From Saprospiraceae bacterium (lineage in GTDB: Bacteria; Bacteroidota; Bacteroidia; Chitinophagales; Saprospiraceae): DNA of 40,578 nt. Positions 17,815 to 25,089 of this stretch are shown here, one piece after another. Each line of letters starts with the position of its first letter. The stretch's first letter is position 1. The notes below the pieces were generated by a model. The model worked only from the letters and a program-made list of their open reading frames with translations, did not search any database and had not been told where the DNA came from. The DNA lies in NCBI GenBank assembly GCA_016712145.1, contig JADJRO010000002.1:1-40578 (forward strand), given 5' to 3'. Position numbers and translations under genes: made by a program.

Positions 17815-18204
17815 TTACTTCAGATTTTTAACCTGGTTATATCCTCCCAAATTATAAACTTTTTTAAATCCCTTGCCTTTCAGATAATCTGTTGCTGCTG
17901 AACTTCTTCCACCTGCAGCACAATATAAATAATACGTTTTTGTTGGATCCCATTTAGCCGCTTCTATTTGAAATTGACCGCCGTCCCAATCAGCATGAAT
18001 GGCTCTAGGATGATGTCCGGAATTCCACTCATCGGGTGTACGTACATCGACCATAATGCCAGGGTCTTTTGAAATTTGTTCCGCAATCGATTTTGGAGTA
18101 GCTTGTCCAATTGAATCGTTTTTACAGGCTACCAGAAAACTGATCAATAATAAACTTAAAAATAAATTGAATCGCATAATTAACAGATTAAAAAAATAAA
18201 ACAA
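17815..18204 (-). CDS. rhodanese-domain lipoprotein
   Basis: A single rhodanese domain (about residues 38-128) carrying 'DVRTPDEWNSGHHPRAIHAD' and the catalytic loop 'YLYCAAGGRSSAA' with the sulphur-accepting Cys. The N-terminus has a lipobox 'LISFLVAC', so it is a periplasmic lipoprotein. The likely start is the internal ATG at 18177 (MRFNLFL), which leaves a normal 18-residue lipoprotein signal; the upstream ATG at 18204 adds nine residues of no evident use. Sulphur-transfer activity is expected, substrate unknown. It precedes hflX by 8 bases. Confidence 0.87.
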   Translation of the reverse strand: MFYFFNLLIMRFNLFLSLLLISFLVACKNDSIGQATPKSIAEQISKDPGIMVDVRTPDEWNSGHHPRAIHADWDGGQFQIEAAKWDPTKTYYLYCAAGGRSSAATDYLKGKGFKKVYNLGGYNQVKNLK

Positions 18205-18430
18205 ATTTTAGAAATTTTCACTCAAATAGATGCTTGCTGAAAAACCTTACTAAGTATTTCAAAAACAATTAGAAATGGGTATTTTCAAAAAAACACTGGT
18301 GGAAGCAAACATATTTTTAATCATTGAAATCGCTATTGTAAATGAGGCGTTTATACAATTTGATTTATAAGAAACTGAAAATCAAATAGCAGCCATAAAG
18401 AGATTATAACGTAAAAAAAGGCTTAAAAGT

Positions 18431-19219
18431 TCAATATAATTCCTTTATTAGTATAAAAATACCCATTGCCAATATAAAATAGGCAAATAGTGGTTTTAGC
18501 TTATCCGAACTTAAAAATTGTGAAAGTTTACTCCCTCCAAACATGCCTAAAATTGCCATTCCTGTGAACGCTAAAACAAATGGCCATTCTAACAATGCAA
18601 GACTTTGAATCTTTGAAATCAATGCAACTCCGGTATTAATACTGATAATAATTAAGGAAGTTCCTGCAGCTTTTTTAAAATCCAGTTTTTGCAATAATAC
18701 TAAAGCAGGAACAATTAGAAAACCACCACCGGCTCCAAGGATTCCTGTAATTAAACCAAGAAGTAAGCCATTAAATAATATAAAGAAATAGCCTTTTGAA
18801 TTGGGTGCATCCTTAGAATTTATTGCTGGAGGATTCAGCATTCGATAGGCTGCAAAAAATAATAATATGCTGAATAAAATTAAAAGAAATGAAGATTTTG
18901 AAATGAAGTAATTATTCGCATTCCAAATTGGATCCGGTATCCATGGCAATAAAAATGTTCTACTCAACCATACCATGATAACTGAAGGGATTCCAAACAA
19001 AACCACAGATCGAAAATCCACCTGTGATTTTTTATAATAGCTAAGTCCACCTAATAAACTAATTACGCAAACAACAAATAGCGAACCGGATATTGCAACT
19101 TGTGCTTCCATGTGCACGAGATATACAAAAATTGGAATAGTCAATACAGCTCCTCCAGCACCCAGCAAGCCAAGGCTGACTCCCATAATAAATGCACAAA
19201 TAAAAACAACTAGCAGCAA
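18431..19219 (-). CDS. sulfite exporter TauE/SafE family membrane permease
   Basis: A 262-residue integral membrane protein with about eight hydrophobic segments. The twin TauE/SafE (Pfam family) repeats both show the GLLGAGG / GILGAGGG motif: 'GVSLGLLGAGGAVLTIPIF' near residue 15 and 'GLITGILGAGGGFLIVPAL' near 155. Members export sulfite, sulfoacetate or other anionic sulphur compounds, but the actual substrate here is not shown. It starts five bases after the stop of the isoaspartyl peptidase gene, so they are likely co-transcribed. The nearby rhodanese gene is a second sulphur-related function on this strand, though separated by 226 bases. Confidence 0.9.
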   Translation of the reverse strand: MLLVVFICAFIMGVSLGLLGAGGAVLTIPIFVYLVHMEAQVAISGSLFVVCVISLLGGLSYYKKSQVDFRSVVLFGIPSVIMVWLSRTFLLPWIPDPIWNANNYFISKSSFLLILFSILLFFAAYRMLNPPAINSKDAPNSKGYFFILFNGLLLGLITGILGAGGGFLIVPALVLLQKLDFKKAAGTSLIIISINTGVALISKIQSLALLEWPFVLAFTGMAILGMFGGSKLSQFLSSDKLKPLFAYFILAMGIFILIKELY

Positions 19220-19224
19220 AATAA

Positions 19225-20154
19225 TTATTTATAAATCCCAATTAGAGTGTTTCCTGAACTGGATTTGCATGCACGATACATACCTTCCGTATTGAAGCAC
19301 ATACTGATAGCACCCGAGCGGTCAATAGCAATGAGTCCGCCATCGCCTCCAATTGATGGCAGTAAGTTATGAACTACTTCTTTACAGGCCTTTTCAAGAC
19401 TGCACTTTTTATACATAATCAAAGCAGCCACATGAAATGCTGCATTCATACGGATAAAATACTCGCCAGAACCTGTACAAGAAACAGCACAACTTTTGTT
19501 GTTAGCATAGGTTCCGCTTCCAATCATCGGACTGTCACCGATTCTTCCAAACTTTTTATTTGTCATTCCTCCGGTTGAAGTAGCAGCTGCAAGATTTCCA
19601 AATTGATCCAATGCAACAGCACCTACCGTACCAAACTTACGATCCACATGATCCATTAGTACTTTATCTTCCTTTTTAGCCAACAGTAATTGTTGATATC
19701 GGGCTTCGGTATAAAAGTAGGAAGCATCCATTTTATTCAATCCCATTTTTAATGCAAAGTCCTCTGCACCTTTTCCTGCCAAAAAAACATGACCAGAATG
19801 TTCCATGACCATACGAGCCAATTGAACTGGATTTTTAATTAGTTGTAATAAGGCAACGGCACCAGCATCCAGGGTCTTTCCATCCATTATAGATGCATCC
19901 ATTTCATGCTTTCCATTTGCAGTAAAAACAGATCCCTTTCCAGCATTAAACAAAGCCGCATCTTCCAGTAGTTTTACTGCAGCTTCAACCGCATCCAATG
20001 CACTGGCTTTTCTCTCCAATAATTTGTAAGCGCGATTAATTCCCTTTTCCAAAACTTGATGATACGCCTTCTCAAGTTTTGGGGTCATGCTCGATTTCAA
20101 AATGGTCCCTGCACCACCATGAATGGCTATTGCGAATTGTGGTTTATCGGACAT
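19225..20154 (-). CDS. isoaspartyl peptidase / plant-type L-asparaginase (Ntn hydrolase)
   Basis: It cleaves isoaspartyl peptides and asparagine after self-processing. The 309-residue precursor opens with 'FAIAIHGGAGTI' (family start). The autocatalytic site is 'KFGTVGAVALDQFGNLAAAT', where the Thr of GTVG becomes the N-terminal nucleophile of the beta chain. Substrate-pocket motifs 'GRIGDSPMIGSGTYAN' and 'CTGSGEYFIRM' follow. No signal peptide is visible, so it is cytoplasmic, consistent with recycling of damaged peptides. A -7 box lies only five bases before its ATG, suggesting a leaderless mRNA. Confidence 0.92.
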   Translation of the reverse strand: MSDKPQFAIAIHGGAGTILKSSMTPKLEKAYHQVLEKGINRAYKLLERKASALDAVEAAVKLLEDAALFNAGKGSVFTANGKHEMDASIMDGKTLDAGAVALLQLIKNPVQLARMVMEHSGHVFLAGKGAEDFALKMGLNKMDASYFYTEARYQQLLLAKKEDKVLMDHVDRKFGTVGAVALDQFGNLAAATSTGGMTNKKFGRIGDSPMIGSGTYANNKSCAVSCTGSGEYFIRMNAAFHVAALIMYKKCSLEKACKEVVHNLLPSIGGDGGLIAIDRSGAISMCFNTEGMYRACKSSSGNTLIGIYK

Positions 20155-20159
20155 GCTTG

Positions 20160-20167
20160 CAAAAGTA
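20160..20167 (-). promoter_or_regulatory. Bacteroidota -7 box five bases before the isoaspartyl peptidase ATG
   Basis: On the minus strand the sequence is TACTTTTG followed by CAAGC and ATG. TACTTTTG matches TAnnTTTG. If transcription starts the usual ~6-7 bases after the box, the mRNA begins at or within a base or two of the start codon. Confidence 0.5.
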
Positions 20168-20428
20168 CATGCAAAAGTTCTATTTTTTAAAATTGATTTG
20201 AACCACCAATAAACTTTAGTTTGAAAACTTTCTTTGTATTTTATCCTATATCCATTTTTTTAAATGAAATCCTTTCTAAATCCTTCGGTCGCAATAAAAA
20301 CAAAAATTAAAGTAAAAATACTTTCCAAAACAAGCTATAAACTAAATTTAATCGCAATTCGCTCAGCGAGTAAGCGAGATGTCCACTACGCTCCCACAAT
20401 TCGTAATTCCTAATTGAATACTTCTCTT

Positions 20429-20436
20429 TAATTTTG
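20429..20436 (+). promoter_or_regulatory. Bacteroidota -7 box five bases before the alpha/beta-hydrolase ATG
   Basis: TAATTTTG (TAnnTTTG) is followed by CACAA and ATG at 20442. The spacing equals that of the box before the divergent isoaspartyl peptidase gene, again implying a leaderless or nearly leaderless mRNA. A short AATTCGTAATT repeat lies just upstream at about 20398-20409. Confidence 0.5.
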
Positions 20437-20441
20437 CACAA

Positions 20442-21125
20442 ATGAAAAATATCATACTACTTCACGGCGCTTTGGGTTCTGCATCTCAGATGAAGGAGTT
20501 ACAGACTGCTTTAGAATCACAGTTTAATGTGTACACTTTAGAATTTGATGGACATGGAAAAAAAGCAGCCGCCTTAGACGCTTTAGATATTAAGCACATG
20601 GCCTTAGAATTGGATCAATTCATGACACAGCATGCAATCTCCAATCCGATTGTTTTTGGTTACAGCATGGGGGGTTATGTTGCATTGTATCATGCAAGTA
20701 AACTTCCAAATAAAATTGCTAAAGTGATCACATTGGCTACTAAATTTGATTGGAATCCGGAATCATCTGTAAAAGAAACCAGCATGCTCGATCCGGAACA
20801 AATGGAAAAACAAATTCCAGCTTTTTGTGAAGTATTAAATCATAGACATGGAAGTTCTTGGAAACAACTGGTAAATAATACTGCTGAGATGATGATGCGT
20901 CTAGGTAAAAATCAAGAATTACCAGATGCGGAATTGAAAAAAATCCGTATACCTGTATTGGTTTGTCTGGGCGATAAAGATAAAATGGTTAGCGCTTCAG
21001 AGTCTAATCATGCAGTTTCAAATCTTGAAAATGGAAAGCTTCAAATACTACCAGACACTTCTCATCCCCTCGAACGGGTAAATTGTAAACTGCTAGCAGA
21101 ATTGATCGGTACGTTTGCTAGTTAA
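20442..21125 (+). CDS. alpha/beta-fold hydrolase
   Basis: A 227-residue cytoplasmic hydrolase with the full triad: oxyanion HG in 'ILLHGALGSASQM', nucleophile Ser in 'FGYSMGGYVALY' (GxSxG), acid Asp in 'VLVCLGDKDKMV' and His in 'LPDTSHPLERV'. Small size and lack of a signal are typical of esterase/lipase-like or MhpC-like enzymes. No specific substrate can be named. Its last eight bases overlap the convergent aroA 3' end. Confidence 0.88.
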   Translation: MKNIILLHGALGSASQMKELQTALESQFNVYTLEFDGHGKKAAALDALDIKHMALELDQFMTQHAISNPIVFGYSMGGYVALYHASKLPNKIAKVITLATKFDWNPESSVKETSMLDPEQMEKQIPAFCEVLNHRHGSSWKQLVNNTAEMMMRLGKNQELPDAELKKIRIPVLVCLGDKDKMVSASESNHAVSNLENGKLQILPDTSHPLERVNCKLLAELIGTFAS

Positions 21126-22335
21126 ATTGGTTAGAGAATGTAAATTCAAATTTTCTATATTCATCCCAATAATTCGGAAATGATTTAGAAACAACTTCCG
21201 AATTATCAATCTCAATCGGATAGCGCCATTTTATCAAACTAAATGCCATTGCAATGCGATGATCCATATAAGATGAATAACTTGAATCAAGATTAAATTG
21301 AATGGCGTCCATTTCAAAATAATAAATACCCTCTTCCTGAGTTGGTTTAAGAATGCGTACATGCTGAGATTCCAGAAACCTGGAAATGATATCCAGTCGA
21401 TTTGATTCTTTGTATTGCAAGTGCTGCAAACCAGAAAAATAACAATTAACTTTGTTCAAAGCACAAAAGATTGCCATAGCAGGAAATAGATCGGGGCAAT
21501 TTGTAAAATCGAAAGCTACTGAACCTGGAATTTCTATATTAAATTTTTCGATTCTGATTCCATCTTCAAGGCAAATTGTTTTCAAGCCAAACCATTCAAA
21601 AAAAGTAATTAAAACTTCATCACCCTGCAATCCGGATTTTCTCAAACCAGGAAAATTAATGCAACCCCTTTCTTGCAAACCCAATAAGGCATAAAAAAAA
21701 ACAGCTGCACTCCAATCGGACTCAACAAAATAATCTTTTCCTACATAACTTGATTTATGAATAGTAATCAACGCACGGTCTTGCAAAATTTGAACTCCAA
21801 AATCATGCATCAACTGAATGGTCATGCTTAGATACGTCGCTGAAACTAAATTTCCTGTAACTTCGATGGTGATTGTTTTATTCAAAAAAGGTGCAATTAA
21901 TAAAATCGATGAAATAAACTGACTGCTTAAGGACCCATCAATTTTCAAAAAATCCGGTATAGGTTCTGAAATGCCTTTTATAATTTTTAGTGGCAACTTG
22001 AAATCCCCTTCAATAAAATAAAATTCACAATGGAGAGACTCCAATACCTTTATAATTTCATGTATTGGTCTTTTCCTAAGACCTTCACCGCAATCAAGGA
22101 TAGGCGATTTATGATAGAGGGCTAAATATGCCAACAAAAATCGCAAGGTGGTGGCGCCTTCTCCAACGTTTAACTTTTCAGATTCAGTATCATTCAGACA
22201 ACGCTGTAAATCGATGGTGTCATCTGCTTTAGAAAGATTTTCAATTTGAAATTTAGATGTACACAAAGCCTGAATAATCAACAGGCGATTGGATATGCTT
22301 TTGGAAGCAGGTAAGTGGATAGCAAGGGAATTCAT
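21118..22335 (-). CDS. aroA: 3-phosphoshikimate 1-carboxyvinyltransferase (EPSP synthase)
   Basis: AroA transfers the enolpyruvyl group of PEP to shikimate-3-phosphate in the sixth shikimate-pathway step. The 405-residue protein opens with 'IHLPASKSISNRLLIIQAL', holding the conserved Lys and S-x-S-x-R substrate-binding residues. It continues with 'GEGATTLRFLLAYL' (the GNAGTxxR region, diverged), 'SSQFISSILL', 'TNCPDLFPAMAIFCAL' (catalytic Asp region), 'YKESNRLDII' and 'DHRIAMAFSLIKW'. Length is a little short of the ~430 norm, common in Bacteroidota versions. OsmC lies 12 bases upstream on the same strand. The 3' end overlaps the alpha/beta hydrolase by eight bases. Confidence 0.93.
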   Translation of the reverse strand: MNSLAIHLPASKSISNRLLIIQALCTSKFQIENLSKADDTIDLQRCLNDTESEKLNVGEGATTLRFLLAYLALYHKSPILDCGEGLRKRPIHEIIKVLESLHCEFYFIEGDFKLPLKIIKGISEPIPDFLKIDGSLSSQFISSILLIAPFLNKTITIEVTGNLVSATYLSMTIQLMHDFGVQILQDRALITIHKSSYVGKDYFVESDWSAAVFFYALLGLQERGCINFPGLRKSGLQGDEVLITFFEWFGLKTICLEDGIRIEKFNIEIPGSVAFDFTNCPDLFPAMAIFCALNKVNCYFSGLQHLQYKESNRLDIISRFLESQHVRILKPTQEEGIYYFEMDAIQFNLDSSYSSYMDHRIAMAFSLIKWRYPIEIDNSEVVSKSFPNYWDEYRKFEFTFSNQFN

Positions 22336-22347
22336 TATTAAAACCTG

Positions 22348-22755
22348 CTAGGCCCAATGAATGCGTAAAACTTCCTTTAAATCCGGATGCAGACTGCGAT
22401 TCACCGGACATGCATTTGCAGCTTTCTCAAGAATTACTTTTTCTTTATTGCTAAATGCAAGGTCTGGCATATATATATCAACTTCAATAGAGGCAATCCG
22501 GCGTGGATCGCTGGCCATTATTTTTAAAACTTCCGCTCTGGTGCCAATCATATTGATCCCATGTGTTTTTGCAGCAATTCCCATGGTTGTAATCATACAA
22601 CACGCTAAAGAAGTTGCTGCCAGATCGGTAGGTGAAAACGCTTCTCCTTTCCCCTGATTATCAACCGGAGCATCCGTTATAAATGTTTGTCCGCTTCGAA
22701 CATGGGTTGTCTGTGTACGCAAATCACCGGTATATAATACTTCTGAAGTTTTCAT
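22348..22755 (-). CDS. OsmC/Ohr-family peroxide-reducing protein
   Basis: A 135-residue OsmC-like protein with the two family cysteines, one in 'TSLACCMITTMG' and the other in 'NACPVNRSLHPD', which together reduce organic hydroperoxides. 'GKGEAFSPTDLAATSLACC' is the family signature around the first Cys. Cytoplasmic. It is the upstream gene of a pair with aroA, 12 bases apart; there is no pathway link, so this is probably chance co-transcription. Confidence 0.92.
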   Translation of the reverse strand: MKTSEVLYTGDLRTQTTHVRSGQTFITDAPVDNQGKGEAFSPTDLAATSLACCMITTMGIAAKTHGINMIGTRAEVLKIMASDPRRIASIEVDIYMPDLAFSNKEKVILEKAANACPVNRSLHPDLKEVLRIHWA

Positions 22756-22900
22756 AATACAAATTAAAATTCAAAATTAAAGATTAAATCCTGAAAGCCA
22801 TGCAAAGAGTTAGAAAAAGCGACTTGCATTGCTAAATCCGTTATTTTAAATCATTTATACATGCAATAAAAAAAAATCCATGCTTATACACGAAATACCC

Positions 22901-22908
22901 TAATTTTG
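22901..22908 (+). promoter_or_regulatory. Bacteroidota -7 box (TAnnTTTG) before the two-TM protein gene
   Basis: TAATTTTG, 33 bases before the ATG at 22942, matches the -7 consensus. It would give a leader of about 27 bases. No good TTTG -33 element is seen. Confidence 0.45.
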
Positions 22909-22941
22909 GAAAAACCAAATGATACGCATTTTAGCTAAGCC

Positions 22942-23802
22942 ATGATAAAAACAGAGCGAAGTCAGATTAAAAAGAAATTATTTACAACTGTAAATGCTTC
23001 CTTGAGGGGGCTGCTTTCTTATTCAATTTTATTATTAGGAATTCTATTATTACTAGGTACCATATTGGACCAGGCGTCTTCAAGTATTTTTCAACAATAT
23101 GCAGATCAGATTCATAAATTTAATGAAGGAATTTACTATTCCTGTATTGGATTGATTTGTGTTGTACTTGGATTAGAGCGCGCATTGGATATTTCACGCA
23201 TTGATCAGGCCCTTGAAAATCAAAATGATATTTTAAATTCAATAGATACACATATTTCAACCTACCGACAATATAAATTTATTGAATCCTATCATGAGAT
23301 CTATAATTTATCACTGCAATTAACTGAACGAGCTAAAACAAATATCCGTTCAGTGGTCTATGCAAATTCGCCCAAAGCACCAGATAGTTGGAATGAACGG
23401 GTTGCAGAAATATTACGACGCAAATCAGATGCCGGCGTACCCGTTCAGTTTGACATTGTCATATGCATCAATAAAGACGACATCAATCAACAATTTATCG
23501 AATCAACTGAACGCCGTTTTAAAATATTTCAGGATCAGGGTTCTGATATTTACTTTCATCGATACGTTCAATACATGGAAAAAACCATTGGCTATGATTG
23601 CTTTATTATTGATGACACGGATTTAATACTAAGTTTTCCAACAATCCTTTCCAATAAAACACAACGTGCATTGTTTTTTGAAAATCAAACAGACACGGTG
23701 AATCAATACATCAATTGGTTTAATTCATATGCTATGTTTGAAGCCATTTCTATGAAAACGGCATTAAAGAATGCAAGGGCTCTTTTAAATTTACCGAATT
23801 AA
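22942..23802 (+). CDS. unrecognised protein with two N-terminal membrane segments and a soluble C-terminal domain
   Basis: Not recognised. The 286-residue protein has a basic start, two hydrophobic segments (about 23-44, YSILLLGILLLLGTILDQ-type, and about 68-85, YYSCIGLICVVLGLE), then a short helical linker (about 90-125, 'IDQALENQNDILNSIDTHIS', likely coiled). The cytosolic domain at about 125-270 has alternating strands and helices ('RAKTNIRSVVYANSP', 'VPVQFDIVICINKD', 'YDCFIIDDTDLILSFP'). That layout resembles the half-domain of phospholipase D-like folds that lack the HKD motif, as found in some signalling and defence proteins, but this is inference. A -7 box TAATTTTG lies at 22901-22908. 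The downstream lipoprotein gene starts nine bases after its stop. Confidence 0.75.
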   Translation: MIKTERSQIKKKLFTTVNASLRGLLSYSILLLGILLLLGTILDQASSSIFQQYADQIHKFNEGIYYSCIGLICVVLGLERALDISRIDQALENQNDILNSIDTHISTYRQYKFIESYHEIYNLSLQLTERAKTNIRSVVYANSPKAPDSWNERVAEILRRKSDAGVPVQFDIVICINKDDINQQFIESTERRFKIFQDQGSDIYFHRYVQYMEKTIGYDCFIIDDTDLILSFPTILSNKTQRALFFENQTDTVNQYINWFNSYAMFEAISMKTALKNARALLNLPN

Positions 23803-23811
23803 AATGATATC

Positions 23812-24372
23812 ATGAAACAACTCCTCGTATTATCCGTAATTTTTCTGCTTTTAAATAGTTGCACAAAAGATTCCGATTCAAAAGAAGAAATGCCTTTATT
23901 TAGTTTCTTATCCCAAAGCGGCACCTCTATTGATACCATTCGCAATGGTGCTGTTATATGGGAATATGGATTTCGTTTTAAACCCTTGAAAGCAGGTAAG
24001 ATTACCAAGCTTGGGATAAAAGTGCCCGCTATAAATACATTCAAAGTTAAATTATATAATTTGACAACGCAAACTATAATCGCACAAACCAGCATTCAGT
24101 CAACTAATGAAGGGGGTGAATTTTTTGGAGACATTGCCGATGTCAATGTTACTTCCGGTGCGGATCTCGGGGTAGCAATTGTTGCAGATGTGTTTTTTAA
24201 AGTGCGTAATTTGAATGGCGATGCATTTTCCTTCCCGATTACAAAAGACAATTTAAGCATCATTTCATTCAATGAAGAAATATGTGGGCCCAATGGCTGC
24301 AATGCGTTTCCTGGAACGACCAATGGCACGGTTATAGCGCCTTGTGTAAATATTGTATTCGTTAAGGATTAA
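23812..24372 (+). CDS. small lipoprotein with a DUF4082-like beta-sandwich
   Basis: A 186-residue lipoprotein: signal with lipobox 'FLLLNSC' (Cys17). The body, about 45-130, reads 'YGFRFKPLKAGKITKLGIKV' and 'FKVKLYNLTTQTIIAQTSIQ', the layout of DUF4082-type jelly-roll domains that describe shifts in appearance of a surface module ('phenomenon of strands with LxLY/W...'). I base that on memory and give it modest weight. There are no catalytic motifs. It follows the two-TM protein gene by nine bases, so it is probably co-transcribed with it. Its last four bases overlap the convergent GNAT gene. Confidence 0.72.
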   Translation: MKQLLVLSVIFLLLNSCTKDSDSKEEMPLFSFLSQSGTSIDTIRNGAVIWEYGFRFKPLKAGKITKLGIKVPAINTFKVKLYNLTTQTIIAQTSIQSTNEGGEFFGDIADVNVTSGADLGVAIVADVFFKVRNLNGDAFSFPITKDNLSIISFNEEICGPNGCNAFPGTTNGTVIAPCVNIVFVKD

Positions 24373-24908
24373 TTTGGCTGTTTTGTCAACCAATCTGTTT
24401 TTTGCAATTCCCATTTCCAGATTAACCCATCCTCTGGATCTTCAATTGATGAAATAAATTGCATACCGCAATGTTTGAGGATTGCTGTGGAAGCATTTTC
24501 ATGTGGCAATGTATGTGCCAAAATGCTATCTACCTGGCGATTTTGAAATGCATCCAGAATTAAGGCTTTTGCAAGCTCCAATCCATAAGCATTTTGACGA
24601 AAAGAAGGAGCAATTTCATAGCCAATTTCAACCCGATTTAAATCATCTGGTTTTCCTTTATAACCACAGGTTCCAATTACCAAATTCTTTGCTTTCAATA
24701 CGGGTAAATAGGTCCACCAATTCGCTTGAGTAGGATCTGAAAGCAGTTTTAAGGTATAATTCAATGGATCCGTTCCAAAAGAGGTCCATTGATCAACCAA
24801 ATTTAATCCATAGACGGATTCAAAACGATGGACATCTTCAATCAGAAGCGATACCATTTGTAGGTCACAGGCAAGTAGCCTTAATCTTGGAGTTTCAATG
24901 ATATACAT
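24369..24908 (-). CDS. GNAT-family N-acetyltransferase (RimJ/RimL-like)
   Basis: A 179-residue acetyltransferase opening with 'IETPRLRLLACDLQMV', then the core strand 'NLVIGTCGYKGKPDDLNRVE', the acetyl-CoA loop at 'IGYEIAPSFRQNAYGLELAK' (motif A, here the usual RGxGxA is RQNAYGLE) and 'ILAHTLPHENASTAILKHCG' (motif B). It acetylates an amino group of a protein N-terminus or small molecule; substrate unknown. It is intact, unlike the GNAT gene at 6769-7310, and is not its duplicate by wording. Confidence 0.88.
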   Translation of the reverse strand: MYIIETPRLRLLACDLQMVSLLIEDVHRFESVYGLNLVDQWTSFGTDPLNYTLKLLSDPTQANWWTYLPVLKAKNLVIGTCGYKGKPDDLNRVEIGYEIAPSFRQNAYGLELAKALILDAFQNRQVDSILAHTLPHENASTAILKHCGMQFISSIEDPEDGLIWKWELQKTDWLTKQPN

Positions 24909-25089
24909 CTTAACGTGTTTGTAATTATTCTTATTAAATCAACAAATTAGCATTCTCAATAAAAACTCATGCAAGCTAAATAAGTTGGCCTAAAACTAAA
25001 TATAAAGTTTCATTAGTTTTGAATTAAGATCGTTTGCCTATTGATTCGACCTGAAGTATTTACTTAATTAACACTAAACCCTAAAAAAA

